From Acidobacteriota bacterium (lineage in GTDB: Bacteria > Acidobacteriota > Thermoanaerobaculia > Multivoradales > J023): 64,000 nucleotides of DNA. The position numbers and the translations under genes are program-made. Positions 52,854 through 63,431 of this stretch are shown piece by piece. The stretch covers positions 1 to 64,000 of the forward strand of contig JAJCXR010000032.1 in the NCBI GenBank assembly GCA_029263315.1, in the 5' to 3' direction. Position 1 is the stretch's first letter. Each line of letters starts with the position of its first letter. The notes under the pieces were generated by a model. It was given only the letters and a program-made list of their open reading frames with translations. It made no database searches and was not told the DNA's origin.

Positions 52854-54428
52854 TCACGGGCCCCCCTCGATCTTACGCCGTAGCAGCTCATTCTCGAAGG
52901 CCACACCGACCTGCGCCGTCGCCAACTCGAGGAGCTCGATGTCCTCGATGGCCTGGACGTTGCTACCGTTGTCGGTATAGACCACCGAAATCACCCGCTC
53001 CGAGCCCAACACGGGAAAAATGACGATCTGGCCATTGCGCGGCCGTCCCACGATACGGGCGAAGTCCAGGGGTAGATGGGCTTGATCAAAGGACAGGGAT
53101 CGGGGCTGTCCATCGGCGACGCAGCGGGTGAGCGCATGGTCGACGCTCAAGCTCAGCCGTATCGACCGGGTCATCTCCGCCAACGGGCGCTGGTCGGCGC
53201 TGAAACCAAATGCCCCCAAAGCGATCAAGGCATCCTGCTTGACCAGAAAGAGCACCGCCCGCTCCACCGATTCTGAAATGACATGCATCAAGTTCAGCGC
53301 CATCGTGGCGGACAGCAGACCCGAACGAATGTCCGCCAGAACCCGCCGTAGCCGTGCAAAACCGGCCCGCTGGTTGCTCGGCTGCGAGGTGCCCGGACCG
53401 ACCTCTTGCAAAGCCCGCAACAGGCTGTGAAAGCAGGCCGCCAAGGCCAAGGGCTCGGCCCCCAGGGCCGCCACGGCGCCGGCCTCCAGGGCCCGGGTGG
53501 TCACCTCCTGGGTGTCGCTGATGGCGATGATCGAGGACCGCGGTCGGGAGCGACGAATTGCCAGGAGATCCTCCGGCGTATAGCTGTCGGCCCGCAAATC
53601 GAGGAAAACGATGGTCGGCGTCGGCTCGCCGGGCAACCGCGTCCCGGCCTCCCGCAGTGGAACCCGGACGGTGATCGCCACCTCGGCATCCACCAGATCG
53701 GCCAAGGCATCGGCCAGCTGACGATCCGGCGTCACGATCTGCAAGCGCCGATTGGCTACCTCCAGCCCTTCGTCGGTGTCGGCCATGGCGTCCGAGGCGA
53801 GACCGGTGAGACCTTCCAGCTCGAAGCTTTCGTCGAAATCGTCCGCCGTGGGCAGGGTCGCAACGCTTTCCGCACCGGCCGCCAGTGAGTCGATGGACGG
53901 ATCCGGCGAGCCTTGCAGGACTTGGCTCTCGTCGAGAATGCGGGCCGCTTCCAGAAGCACCCGTTGGGTGTTGAGGTCGAGCTTGGGAATGACGTCGCCG
54001 GGGTACATGGCGATGTCGTCCAGGGGTTTCAGCTCGTCGAGGGCAAACTCGAACGAGCCACTGGTCCAGGTGACCAGATCGTAGACGGCGCTCTCGATCT
54101 GTTCCTCGACCGCCCGCCTGATCTGAGCGAAGGGCAAGACGCCGCGGTTCACCAGGACTTGGCCGATGGAGCGCCGAGGTTGCTCGGCGGCTTGCTCGTC
54201 GAGAACCCGTCTCAAGGTTGCCGAGTCGATCAACCCCTTGTCGATCAACAGCTCACCGAGGCGGCGGCAACCGGGGGCCCAGGCGCTGACGATCTGTCCG
54301 CGGTGAAAACCGATCGAGGCCCGCAGTGAGCCGCGTTCCAAGGACAGAGTGCCCGTTCTCCGTCCCAGGTGGACGAATTGCATGACATCGGCTAGGGAAA
54401 CGTCTTCGAGCTTGCCATTGAGGCTCAC
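52854..54428 (-). CDS. DUF4388 signalling protein with receiver-like and GAF-like parts
   Basis: 524 residues from the GTG at 54428, where the DUF4388 domain begins (SLNGKLEDVSLADVMQFVHL, RRTGTLSL); TTG at 54455 is less likely. Residues 1-170 are DUF4388 (PATAN type), with a helical LGELLIDKGLID unit. Residues about 235-345 look like a degenerate receiver: IVFLDLRADSYTP has the Asp region and AISDTQEVTTRALEAGAVAA the following strand. The last 190 residues resemble a GAF domain (ISVVYTDNGSNVQAIEDIEL). Third gene of the leftward signalling operon. Confidence 0.75.
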   Translation of the reverse strand: MSLNGKLEDVSLADVMQFVHLGRRTGTLSLERGSLRASIGFHRGQIVSAWAPGCRRLGELLIDKGLIDSATLRRVLDEQAAEQPRRSIGQVLVNRGVLPFAQIRRAVEEQIESAVYDLVTWTSGSFEFALDELKPLDDIAMYPGDVIPKLDLNTQRVLLEAARILDESQVLQGSPDPSIDSLAAGAESVATLPTADDFDESFELEGLTGLASDAMADTDEGLEVANRRLQIVTPDRQLADALADLVDAEVAITVRVPLREAGTRLPGEPTPTIVFLDLRADSYTPEDLLAIRRSRPRSSIIAISDTQEVTTRALEAGAVAALGAEPLALAACFHSLLRALQEVGPGTSQPSNQRAGFARLRRVLADIRSGLLSATMALNLMHVISESVERAVLFLVKQDALIALGAFGFSADQRPLAEMTRSIRLSLSVDHALTRCVADGQPRSLSFDQAHLPLDFARIVGRPRNGQIVIFPVLGSERVISVVYTDNGSNVQAIEDIELLELATAQVGVAFENELLRRKIEGGP

Positions 54429-54533
54429 GGCTAGTTGATCTCCACCTCGAGGCAAGCCTTGGAGCGGCTGCTCCGTGAGCGTTCCGTCATGCGGCGTGGT
54501 AGGGCTCCGAAAGGCCCGAGAGTGCGGGAAAGA

Positions 54534-55262
54534 TCAGGTGCTGCGCACCAGTTGGACGAGACTTTCTAGGGTCCGCAGCTTTCGATCCGTATTGGAGTAG
54601 ACACGGGCCGCAAAAAGCGCTGACGCAGCGTGGGCGGCCAGCAAATCGAGTAGGTCCCTATCCTCGGCCCGCAGGATCGTCTTGTGATCGAAGAGCTTGA
54701 TCAAGACCAAGACGCCGACGATGGCGTCTTGCACCCGCAGGGGCACGGCGGCAACGATGTCGGAGCCCTCGGCCGGCCCCATGCGCAGCACGCCATCCTG
54801 CAGCGAAGCATCGACGATGGGATCGCCGCCGCGGTACTTGTCGGAGGCGTAGTAGCCGTCCTCGTCGCCTTCCAAACCACGGGAGAGAGCAACCTCGCAC
54901 TCATTGGTTCCTTCGACCCGCAGCAGCAGAGCAAAACGTTCTGCTCCCAAGAGATCGACGGCGATTTCAGCGATGGTCGCTTGCACTTCCCCCGGATCGA
55001 GGGTGGCATGGAGCTGAAAGGTCGCCACGTAGAGGTTCATCAGACGCCCGAGCTGGTGCTCAGCCTCCACCAAACGCACCGTCAGCTCTTCTCGATCCCG
55101 TTCGCTGGCATCCGAATCGCCGGCGGCGTTTGCTGAGTCACCCTGGGCAGCGCTCAACGAGCGGGATTCCTCGGTCAGCGCGGCGAACAGATCCTGCGCA
55201 CGCTCCAGAGTAATCCCCAGCTTGCCCATCAATTCATTTGGCGTCGGACTCTGCATCATCAC
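54534..55262 (-). CDS. GAF-domain protein
   Basis: 242 residues, GGAGGTGG before the ATG. A short N-terminal coiled coil (RDREELTVRLVEAEHQLGRL) then one GAF domain (about 80-225): LGAERFALLLRV, IVAAVPLRVQDAIVGVLVLI, LDLLAAHAASALFAARVY. It has no output domain. It is 13 nt after the receiver gene stop. Confidence 0.8.
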   Translation of the reverse strand: MMMQSPTPNELMGKLGITLERAQDLFAALTEESRSLSAAQGDSANAAGDSDASERDREELTVRLVEAEHQLGRLMNLYVATFQLHATLDPGEVQATIAEIAVDLLGAERFALLLRVEGTNECEVALSRGLEGDEDGYYASDKYRGGDPIVDASLQDGVLRMGPAEGSDIVAAVPLRVQDAIVGVLVLIKLFDHKTILRAEDRDLLDLLAAHAASALFAARVYSNTDRKLRTLESLVQLVRST

Positions 55263-55275
55263 CCACCACCTCCAC

Positions 55276-55635
55276 TCACAATCGCTGGATGACTTCCAAG
55301 AGCTCTTGGTTGCCGAATGGCTTCTTGATATACGCCGCAGCCCCGGCTTCCAACCCCCGGATGGTGTCCTCTTCCTTGCCTTCGGTGCTGATGATCACCA
55401 CCGGAACGTCCTGAAAAGCGGTATCGCCCTTGACTTGCTTCAAGAACTCGAGGCCGCTCATTCGGGGCATGTTGATATCCAATAGAATCAAATCGATATC
55501 AGCATGGTTAGATAGACACTGCAGGGCCTCGAGGCCATCATGAGCGTGGACCAAGGTGAACTGACGCAGGAGAACCTCGAACATCTTGTGAATCAGCTTC
55601 GAATCGTCGACGACCAGAATCTTCCGCGGTTGCAC
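55276..55635 (-). CDS. Single-domain response regulator
   Basis: 119 residues: VVDDSK acidic pair, Asp53 in LILLDINMPRMSG, VVIISTEGKE switch Thr and YIKKPFG Lys. CheY/FrzZ-like stand-alone receiver, probably phosphorylated by the CheA encoded divergently. Confidence 0.92.
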   Translation of the reverse strand: MQPRKILVVDDSKLIHKMFEVLLRQFTLVHAHDGLEALQCLSNHADIDLILLDINMPRMSGLEFLKQVKGDTAFQDVPVVIISTEGKEEDTIRGLEAGAAAYIKKPFGNQELLEVIQRL

Positions 55636-56225
55636 CTCATCCTCCTCATGAACCTGCTCTAGCTACCCAAGTTTCTTCCCGCTACCCGTCATCCCGGATT
55701 CATCGGGGGGCTTCATAAAAACGCGCCTCTCACTGGGGAAAAAGCGTCGGCAGCACACTCGGCGGTTAGCCTAGCTGAAGCGACCTTGCCATGCAACTCA
55801 TCGAGCCAGCACCTCGGCGGCGATCGTACCTCTATACGCTATTCTGTGGAGATGGGTTACCAAGCCGCGGTAACCTACAGGACATCAAACTTTGTGGCGG
55901 CCTCCTCGTCTGCCACCCGGCGGCGGCGCTAGGGGCCAAGGGGACAATCTGTCATCCTCTTTTGGCAAACTTCTTCGCCACTGGGTCGAACATCGCCCCA
56001 GCATCGATCCTGGCACGTTACGGTACGGTATCCACAGATGGCACCCGCCGTGACTGCCATCGCTGCCGTGGCGCACCCACGGGTTCTCCCCTTGACAACG
56101 GGCCGAGTCGACGATGAACTTGAACGATGAATCCGTAGGGGCCGAAAAGCCTTCGCTTGCCATCTGAGATGCACCAGGCGAGCCCACGATGACCAGAGCC
56201 TGTCGCCACTCCGACGAGGAAGACG
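55636..56225. promoter_or_regulatory. Divergent chemosensory intergenic region, 590 bp
   Basis: Between the receiver and cheA starts. A frame of 108 codons at 55791-56117 shows no coding character I trust. No RNA or repeat recognised. Confidence 0.45.
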
Positions 56226-57860
56226 ATGTTTCAAGAGGGTTTCAAAGAGCTGCTAGACGAGTTCCTGCTCGAAGCCCACGAGCGGGCCGATGAGGTCGAG
56301 GCATCGCTGCTGCGCCTGCGCTCACCCGATCCCGAGGAAGCCGAGAGAGCCCTGACGCAAGCCAAACGTGAGCTGCACACCCTCAAAGGCAACGCCGGCA
56401 TGATGGGTTTCATCGACCTGCAACAACTGGCCCATCACATGGAAGACGAGGTGGAGGTCCTGGACTTGGCGGCGCCGCAGATCGACATCCTGCTCAACGA
56501 GCTCGATATCCTGCGCCAGACGCTGCATACCATCACACCGGAACATGACGGCAGCGACGCCACGGACGGCCAAGCCACCCACCAGGTGGACGTCGGGCCC
56601 TACGCCGACGGCGAGTCGCGAGACATCGGCGGCAGTGTGCGCGTGCCCTTCGTCAAGATCGATCAGTTGGTGGAGCTTCAGGCTGAGACGTTGATCTACC
56701 GCAACCGACTCAGCGATTCGATCCAGCAAGCCAAAGCTGCGCTCAAGGAAACTCTGCCCACGGAGCCCATCGAGCAGAGCCTCTTCATGGATCGCATCAA
56801 CGCCTCCTGGGACGAAGTCGACTACGCCCGACAGGCCCTGGAAAAGACGTTGCGCCAATTGCAGGAACAGACCACCAACCTCGGTATGGTGCCGTTGCAA
56901 GGGCTGTTCCGCAGCCTGCGCCGGGTGATCCACGACGAATCCAGCCGCCAGGACAAGAAAGTCGATCTGGAGATCTTCGGTGGCGACACGCCGATCGACA
57001 AGACACTGCTCGAAGCCGCCGCCGATGCCCTCGGCCACCTGGTGCGCAATGCGGTGATCCACGGCATCGAAAGGCCGGCGGAGCGCCTTGCCAAGGAAAA
57101 GCCGGAAACCGGTACGGTGCGGGTCGCCGCCACCCTCGACGCCAACCAAATATGGATCGAGGTGGCCGATGACGGCAGGGGTATCGACATGGTGTCCTTA
57201 CGCCACCGTGCCGCCGCATTGGGCAGCGATCACAGCGCCTCCTCCGACTTCACCCTCCTCTTCGAAGTAGGCATCTCGTCCCATGCCGGCACCGACATCG
57301 GCGCCGGCCGGGGGGTCGGCATGGCCGCGGTCAAACAAAGCGTCGAGTCCCACGGGGGTCGCATCGAGGTCCAATCAAGACAGGATGTCGGCACCATCTT
57401 CACCCTGCGTCTGCCGGTCACCGCTTCGATCCTCCGTTCCTTGCTGCTGGAGGCCGACGGCGAGGGTTATGCGCTACCTTTGATCTCGGTGGTCGAGGCG
57501 CTCAGCGCCCGGGAGCAAGAACGCCACACCATCAACGGCGCCCCGGTGGTCAAGTGGCGACGGCAACTGGTGCCGATCATCGATATCGGGCACTTGTTCG
57601 GCACGCGACAGGATGTGAGGACCGCGGGCACGCCGATTATTATCGAGATCAATGGCCGCTACCGGGCGCTGCTTATCGACGATATCGTTGGCATTCGTGA
57701 TATCGTGGTCAAGAGTTTGGATAGTCTCGTCGGTCGCCCCCAGGGGATTTCCGGCTCAACAATCCTCGGCGATGGCCGGGTCCTGATGATTCTAGACCCG
57801 GCGATACTGACCACCCTTTCGCCCTTCGTTTCTAGCGAACCAGCCAGACTTGGGAAATGA
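56226..57860 (+). CDS. cheA: CheA-type histidine kinase
   Basis: 544 residues; GAGGA before the ATG. HPt domain with phosphate-accepting His51 in KRELHTLKGNAG; dimerisation helices (about 140-240); HATPase with GHLVRNAVIHGIERP (N box), VADDGRGID (G1), GAGRGVGMAAVKQSVESHGG (G2); C-terminal CheW-like domain (about 405-535). It lacks the P2 CheY-binding domain and a fused receiver, so it is a compact CheA. Confidence 0.95.
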   Translation: MFQEGFKELLDEFLLEAHERADEVEASLLRLRSPDPEEAERALTQAKRELHTLKGNAGMMGFIDLQQLAHHMEDEVEVLDLAAPQIDILLNELDILRQTLHTITPEHDGSDATDGQATHQVDVGPYADGESRDIGGSVRVPFVKIDQLVELQAETLIYRNRLSDSIQQAKAALKETLPTEPIEQSLFMDRINASWDEVDYARQALEKTLRQLQEQTTNLGMVPLQGLFRSLRRVIHDESSRQDKKVDLEIFGGDTPIDKTLLEAAADALGHLVRNAVIHGIERPAERLAKEKPETGTVRVAATLDANQIWIEVADDGRGIDMVSLRHRAAALGSDHSASSDFTLLFEVGISSHAGTDIGAGRGVGMAAVKQSVESHGGRIEVQSRQDVGTIFTLRLPVTASILRSLLLEADGEGYALPLISVVEALSAREQERHTINGAPVVKWRRQLVPIIDIGHLFGTRQDVRTAGTPIIIEINGRYRALLIDDIVGIRDIVVKSLDSLVGRPQGISGSTILGDGRVLMILDPAILTTLSPFVSSEPARLGK

Positions 57861-58648
57861 GCCGCCAACCACGTCAAGATTCTCAGCAGAAGCCAGCCCC
57901 GGGGGACAAAGCCCCAGCTGCGTCCGGCTCGTCGGAAAACCCGCCGCCCGACGACAACTCCGGCTTGCCCGACTCTGCCACCGCATCGTCCGCCAAACCC
58001 AAGCCCACCAAGCTGCCGGCTTTCGGTTTTGCATCCGATCTGCTGACCGAAAAAACGAGCACGACGGACACGGCCGGCTCCGCCGCGCCGATCGACGCGG
58101 TGTGGCCCGACGACGGCGGAGCGATCTTCGACTTTGCCGATACCTTGAGCGCCGCCGAGAAGGACGAAGAACGGCGCATCGCCGAGGCACGCATCACCAC
58201 CTGGATCTCCTTCGACCTGGCGGGCGAGACCTTCGCCCTGCCCGTCGAGCCGGTACGGGAAGTCTTGCGCATCCACAACATCACCCGCGTACCCCACGCA
58301 CCCCATCCCATCCGTGGCGTCACCAACCTTCGGGGACGGGTCATCCCGGTGATCGATCTGCGGCGCCGTGTCGGCTTGCAGGAGGGGGAGATCGATCGCT
58401 TGGCCCGTATTATCATCGTGGCGTCCCGCGGACGCCTGATCGGCCTCTTGGTCGACCAAGTGCATCACGTCATGCACCTGGACTTGAACCTCGTTCAACC
58501 ACCGCCGGATGACGTCATGACTTTGCAATCCGATTACATTTCAGGGGTCTATCACCTCGGCGACGAGCTCTTACTGCTGCTCGATGTCGACCGCGCTTTG
58601 ACCATTCGCGACGAACCACCCAAGGCGCAGATTTCGGGGGCCGCCTGA
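57857..58648 (+). CDS. cheW: CheW-type coupling protein with long N-terminal extension
   Basis: 263 residues, overlapping the cheA stop by 4 nt (ATGA). The first 110 residues are Pro/Ser/Lys-rich and disordered; residues 115-255 are a CheW domain (ISFDLAGETFALPVEPVREV, RGVTNLRGRVIPVIDLRRRV, GRLIGLLVDQVHHV). Confidence 0.92.
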   Translation: MSRQPRQDSQQKPAPGDKAPAASGSSENPPPDDNSGLPDSATASSAKPKPTKLPAFGFASDLLTEKTSTTDTAGSAAPIDAVWPDDGGAIFDFADTLSAAEKDEERRIAEARITTWISFDLAGETFALPVEPVREVLRIHNITRVPHAPHPIRGVTNLRGRVIPVIDLRRRVGLQEGEIDRLARIIIVASRGRLIGLLVDQVHHVMHLDLNLVQPPPDDVMTLQSDYISGVYHLGDELLLLLDVDRALTIRDEPPKAQISGAA

Positions 58649-59374
58649 GTGTGCGTCCCGGATTCCATGGAGATGAGCGGCCGGCGTTCTGATCTCCCGC
58701 TCGCCACCGTGGCCCTCCTTGCTTGGACGGTGTTCGCACCGCCCTTGTCGGCGCAGGATTCTGCTCAAGCTCCGCCCCCGAAACCGAAACAGGAAACGGC
58801 GGGCCAGTCGGCTCAGGGTCAGGCGACGACGCCCACCAGCGCAGCGGCGAGCGCCAAGACAGCCCTCAGCCGAGAAACGACCGTCAGCTCGGCGAAGGAC
58901 GAAGGTACGACGGCTCCGGCGACTCGCCAGACGGTGACCAACGTTGCACCGTCGATGCCCGATGGGGCCAAGGCCGCGTCATCGCCGGACAACAAATTCA
59001 TCCTGGTGGTCCATGCCAAGAACGAGCTCGATGAGCTCGACACCTCACGTATCTCCAAGATGTTCCTCAAGAAAGTCAGACGCTGGACCGATTCCGACAA
59101 GACACCGGTGGAGCCGGTCGACCAGGCACAGGACTCAACCGTCAGAGAAGAATTCACCCAGGTCATCCATGTCAACAAGGATCTCTTCGCCATCAAGACA
59201 TACTGGCAGCGAATGATTTTTTCGGGTCGTATGGCTCCTCCTCCGGAGTTGCGGAGCGACGAAGAGATCCTCGCCTTCGTGCGCAGTCGACGCGGAGCGA
59301 TCGGTTACGTCAGCCGCAACGCCACCTTGGGCGAAGGCGTCAAAGAGTTGAAAATCAGCCTCGAAGAGAAGTGA
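58649..59374 (+). CDS. Exported PstS-like protein in the chemosensory operon
   Basis: 241 residues from the GTG right after the cheW stop (ATG at 58667 possible). Signal peptide (LATVALLAWTVFAPPLSAQ), a 90-residue Ser/Thr/Ala linker, then about 130 residues of the phosphate-binding-protein-like type: KFILVVHAKNELDELDTSRI, SKMFLKKVRRWTDS, and RSRRGAIGYVSRNA at the end. Short single-lobe forms of this fold are common in bacterial operons, but I know no ligand. Confidence 0.72.
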   Translation: MCVPDSMEMSGRRSDLPLATVALLAWTVFAPPLSAQDSAQAPPPKPKQETAGQSAQGQATTPTSAAASAKTALSRETTVSSAKDEGTTAPATRQTVTNVAPSMPDGAKAASSPDNKFILVVHAKNELDELDTSRISKMFLKKVRRWTDSDKTPVEPVDQAQDSTVREEFTQVIHVNKDLFAIKTYWQRMIFSGRMAPPPELRSDEEILAFVRSRRGAIGYVSRNATLGEGVKELKISLEEK

Positions 59375-59434
59375 GAACCGATCTTCGTCGGGGCCGAGAC
59401 TTCACTCGGACGAATGGGGATCTGGGGGCAATGT

Positions 59435-61498
59435 ATGCTCAATTTCGATAGTTGGAAACTCCGCACCAAAGTCATGGTCAGCCCGGCGATCGCCGTCTTC
59501 GGCTTCGTCCTGCTGTTGCTGGTCAACCAGCTCACCGGCCGCGAGGTCTCCCGCCTCTCCACCGAGGTGAAGGACTCGTACGTCCCTGCGCTGCAGAGCC
59601 AACAGCAGTTGGAGGTGGAAATCCTCAACATGCAGCGGGATTTGCTGGGCTGGGTGGGAAGCCTCGACGACGACTTTCGTGTCGACGCGGAGAACAGCGC
59701 CCAACGCATCCGTGAAGCCCTGATCGAAGCCGCCAAAAACGAGACCCTCCAAGGGCTGGTCGAACCCGCGCCGCCCTTGACCCAAGAACAAATCGAGGCC
59801 GACCAAGAGATTCTGTTCGAGGGCGACGTCACCATCGCCCAATTGCTCCTAGATTTCGAAGCCTTCTATCAATTCGCTTTTCCTGTGACCGAGCGCGCGG
59901 TGGCGGCAGCCGAGGGCGAATCGGCCGGTGTCTCCAACAACGACATCCGCGGCATTCAACCGATGATGCAGCAGCTGTTGCAACGCCTCACCGCCTTCAC
60001 GGAGGCATACAAGGGACAGCTCAACTCCGAGCTCGACCGCCTCGCCCGGCGCCCGACGACGGATCGTTTCAATATTCTGATTTCCAGCTTCATGATTCTC
60101 GGCTTCCTGATCACCGTCGCCCTGCTGCTGCACAAATCGGTCAATCAACCGATTCACAACGCGGTGAATATCGCCGACCAGCTGGCCCACGGCAACATGA
60201 ATGCAGACTTCGTGGCCACCGACCGGGGTGACGAGATCGGTCGACTGCAAAAGTCGATGCAGAGCATGCTTACCTACCTACGCGAGATGGCCGATTTCGC
60301 CAGCGCCTTCGCCACCGGCGATCTGCGCTCCCGCATCGAGCCGCAGTCGGATCAAGACCTTTTTGGCAGTGCCTTCCGCGACATGTCCGAGAACCTGCGG
60401 GAGATGATCGGCCGGGTCAAGGTGGCGGCCAGCGAAGTGGCGGCATCGGCCACCCAGATCGCCGCCTCCTCGGTGCAGATCAGCGGCGGTGCCGAGAGTC
60501 AGTCCGCCTCCGCCGAGGAAACCTTGTCGACCATGGTCGAGATCGCGTCTCAGATCGACAGCGTCGCCCGTTCGTCGCAGGCCTTGGCGATCAATGTGGA
60601 CGAAACTTCGTCGTCGATCCAAGAGATGGGCGCTTCCATCGAAGAGGTGGCCAAGAACTCCACCAACCTCCTAACCTCCGTCGACCAAACCTCCTCCACC
60701 ATCGAAGAGATGGCGGCCTCGATTCAATCGATCGAAGCCAAGGTCCGGGTGGTGGATGATGTCTCGCGGGAGGCGGCCGAAACCGCCAACCATCGAGGCG
60801 ACGAGCTTTCCAAGATGATCGCCCGCATCGGTGTCGCCGGCCAGGACATCGGCAAGATTGTCGGCATCATCGAAGATATCGCCGATCAAACCAACTTGCT
60901 GGCCCTCAACGCCGCCATCGAGGCGGCCCATGCCGGCGACGCCGGGCGTGGTTTTGCCGTCGTGGCGGAAGAAGTCAAACGATTGGCGGAAAGGTCCGTC
61001 GCCTCGACGCGGGAAATCGCCCATGTCGTCGAGAACGTGCAGAGCAATACCAACGACGCCATTCAGTTGACCCGAGAAATCCTGCTGCAAATCGTCGACT
61101 CGGTCACCCGCACCTCCGAGCTGGTGGGCGAAGTGTACTCCGCGACCCAGGAGCAGAGCGGTGGCGCAGCACAGATTCTCAGCACCTCGGCCCACATGCA
61201 GACGGTGACCCGTCAACTGGCCTCGGCAGCGAAAGAGCAGGCCAATGGGGCCCGGGACATGATGAAGGCCGTCGAGGTGATGAACCGGATGACGCAGCAG
61301 GTGGCCGATGCCAGCCGCGAGCAGAAGCAAGGTGGCGACTTGGTGGTCAAGGCCGTCGAGCGTATCGCTCAAATCGCCCATCAAAATCTGGGGGCAGCGG
61401 AGCAATTGGCCACCAACACCCAGAATCTGTCGCAGGAAGCCGAGCGCCTGCTCAGCGTGGCCGAAGTTTTCACCCTCGAATCGCCAGAAGGCCAATGA
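59435..61498 (+). CDS. Methyl-accepting chemotaxis protein
   Basis: 687 residues from the ATG at 59435. TM1 ([19 protein letters not shown]), a periplasmic helical sensor (about 35-205), TM2 ([20 protein letters not shown]), HAMP ([20 protein letters not shown]), and a long signalling coiled coil with the hairpin tip [38 protein letters not shown]. No CheR-binding C-terminal pentapeptide is seen. Confidence 0.94.
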   Translation: MLNFDSWKLRTKVMVSPAIAVFGFVLLLLVNQLTGREVSRLSTEVKDSYVPALQSQQQLEVEILNMQRDLLGWVGSLDDDFRVDAENSAQRIREALIEAAKNETLQGLVEPAPPLTQEQIEADQEILFEGDVTIAQLLLDFEAFYQFAFPVTERAVAAAEGESAGVSNNDIRGIQPMMQQLLQRLTAFTEAYKGQLNSELDRLARRPTTDRFNILISSFMILGFLITVALLLHKSVNQPIHNAVNIADQLAHGNMNADFVATDRGDEIGRLQKSMQSMLTYLREMADFASAFATGDLRSRIEPQSDQDLFGSAFRDMSENLREMIGRVKVAASEVAASATQIAASSVQISGGAESQSASAEETLSTMVEIASQIDSVARSSQALAINVDETSSSIQEMGASIEEVAKNSTNLLTSVDQTSSTIEEMAASIQSIEAKVRVVDDVSREAAETANHRGDELSKMIARIGVAGQDIGKIVGIIEDIADQTNLLALNAAIEAAHAGDAGRGFAVVAEEVKRLAERSVASTREIAHVVENVQSNTNDAIQLTREILLQIVDSVTRTSELVGEVYSATQEQSGGAAQILSTSAHMQTVTRQLASAAKEQANGARDMMKAVEVMNRMTQQVADASREQKQGGDLVVKAVERIAQIAHQNLGAAEQLATNTQNLSQEAERLLSVAEVFTLESPEGQ

Positions 61499-61522
61499 CC
61501 GGCCAAGGAAGGATTGCGACCC

Positions 61523-63418
61523 ATGGCGCCCAACGGTCCTGACACCTCCGCCACCAGTTGGCAGCAATGCATCGAGTTGCTGGACGAGCTACCGTCGCTT
61601 CCCCTCGAGGGACGGCTCGAAGCCATCGAGCGCTTGCTGCGCAATCCCAGCCCCGGCATCCGTACCCGGTCCCTGCGCATGGGAGCCGCCGCCATCCCCG
61701 ACGAGCGGCTGAAGGAGTACCTGCGCAGCGACGCTGACGACGTGCTGCGCAACGCCGGGGTAGAGATGTTGAAGATGCGGGGCAATCGCGGATTCAGTCT
61801 CACCCTGCAATTGTTGCGCGACGAAGATTCGGATGTCGTCCTACAGGCTGTCCTGGTGCTCACCCACCTGCGGGATCCCCGCGCCCTGGAGCCCCTGCGC
61901 AGTGTCCTTCACCATCCCGACCCCAACGTTGTCCAAGAGGCCATCGTCGCCATCGGCCAGCTCGGGGATGCCCGGGCCATCCCGGACCTGCTCGGTTTTC
62001 TGGAGTCCGATGTCTGGCTACAGCTGGCCGCGGTGCAAGCCCTGGGTAACTTGCGCTCACCGGTCGCCGTGCCCCACCTCAAGCAGCTGCTGACCGATTT
62101 CATGGCGGGTCCGATGGCCGCCGAGGCCTTGGCCCGCATCGGCGGGCTCAACGCCTTCCGTGCCTTGGCACTGCACTGGCTTCGCTTCCGCAACGAGGTC
62201 GACGCCGAAACGGTGCTCGGTCTGTTAGCCCATGTCATGGAGGGGCTGGCCCGCACGCCGCAACCGCCAGACGGTTTGCTCGAGGCGCTGGTAGAGAACC
62301 TGGACAACGACAACGACACCATTCGCGAGGCCGTTGCCCGCTGTCTCTTGGTGCTGGCCAACAGCTCCACCGACGCCAAGTCCTTGGACCTCATCTCCAC
62401 CACCCACCGCGAAGCCGCAGTGCTTCCGGCATGCCTGCACCACCGCAAGGACTTGATCGGTCAACTGATCGAAGATAGCAGCATCCGCCGTTCGTGGGGT
62501 TTCCTGCTGGCGGCCCGCTTCCCGAAGGTAGCGCCCCTCGACATCATCGCCAAGGCCTTGCAGGAGCCTCCGCATCCCGATCAGCTGGGGCCCATCCTGA
62601 GGGCCCTCTCCAAGTTGAAGAGAGCTGAAATCGGTCAGGCCATGCTGGCGTTTTATTCGCGTCTCCCCCAGGAGCAGCGGGCCACGATGCATCCGATCTT
62701 GAAGGAGCACCAGAAGACCTTGGCGGCGTTCCTGCAGGACGACAGTCTCTCCCCCTTGGACCGCATCGTCTTGAAGGGTGTCTTGCACGGCTCCAGCGAC
62801 GATCTGATCGCCGACCTGGTGGCCTTGTCGGCGGAGCAACGCCGCAAAGCCTTGGGCGAGCTGCTCGACATCGAAGACTTGATGCGCGCCTTGCCCTGGC
62901 AGGATTGGCTGGATCAGGACGCCGCCGCCAACGCCCCCGTGGCGGCGGAGTTTGCAGCCCGCTGTGGAGCCCGTGAGCTGGCTCCGGAATTCCGTGCCTT
63001 ATTGGCGCAATCACCGGAGCCGTACCTGGTACGCACCCTGGGCGAGCTCGGAGATCGCGACAGCGTGGCGCTGCTGGTCGGGCTGCTAGAGCCGGGCATG
63101 CCCTTGGAGTCGCTGATTCTCGAAAGCCTCGGCCGCATCGGCGGCCCGGAGGCACGGCAGGCTCTGCGTCGGGCCACCTCTTCGGGTCGGCCACAATGGG
63201 AGCGCATGGCTTTTCGCGCCTTGGCCCGCTGCGCCACCGAAGAAGACGATCAAATTTTCCACGCCGCCATCCACCACACCGACTGGAATGTCCGGCTCTC
63301 CTGCGCCGATGTCTTGGGGCGCTTCTCACGGCCGGAAAACTTGGCCGCGTTAGCTCAGCTGGCGGCGGATCCAGTGCCTTTGGTCGCCCAACGGGCCCTC
63401 TCTTACCTAGAAGCCTAG
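61523..63418 (+). CDS. HEAT-repeat protein in the chemosensory operon
   Basis: 631 residues from the ATG at 61523 with AAGGAAGGA upstream. At least eight HEAT-type repeats, for example LQAVLVLTHLRDPRALEPLR, VQEAIVAIGQLGDARAIPDL, LAAVQALGNLRSPVAVPHLK, and near the C-terminus GELGDRDSVALLVGLLE and ADVLGRFSRPENLAALAQLA. Similar proteins are found in chemosensory clusters of the Frz and Acf type as adaptors. Confidence 0.88.
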   Translation: MAPNGPDTSATSWQQCIELLDELPSLPLEGRLEAIERLLRNPSPGIRTRSLRMGAAAIPDERLKEYLRSDADDVLRNAGVEMLKMRGNRGFSLTLQLLRDEDSDVVLQAVLVLTHLRDPRALEPLRSVLHHPDPNVVQEAIVAIGQLGDARAIPDLLGFLESDVWLQLAAVQALGNLRSPVAVPHLKQLLTDFMAGPMAAEALARIGGLNAFRALALHWLRFRNEVDAETVLGLLAHVMEGLARTPQPPDGLLEALVENLDNDNDTIREAVARCLLVLANSSTDAKSLDLISTTHREAAVLPACLHHRKDLIGQLIEDSSIRRSWGFLLAARFPKVAPLDIIAKALQEPPHPDQLGPILRALSKLKRAEIGQAMLAFYSRLPQEQRATMHPILKEHQKTLAAFLQDDSLSPLDRIVLKGVLHGSSDDLIADLVALSAEQRRKALGELLDIEDLMRALPWQDWLDQDAAANAPVAAEFAARCGARELAPEFRALLAQSPEPYLVRTLGELGDRDSVALLVGLLEPGMPLESLILESLGRIGGPEARQALRRATSSGRPQWERMAFRALARCATEEDDQIFHAAIHHTDWNVRLSCADVLGRFSRPENLAALAQLAADPVPLVAQRALSYLEA

Positions 63419-63431
63419 AGCTCTCAACCCG

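Noticed and set aside
55791-56117. Plus-strand frame of 108 codons
   Set aside because: No ribosome site or domain, odd composition, and it lies in the divergent promoter region.
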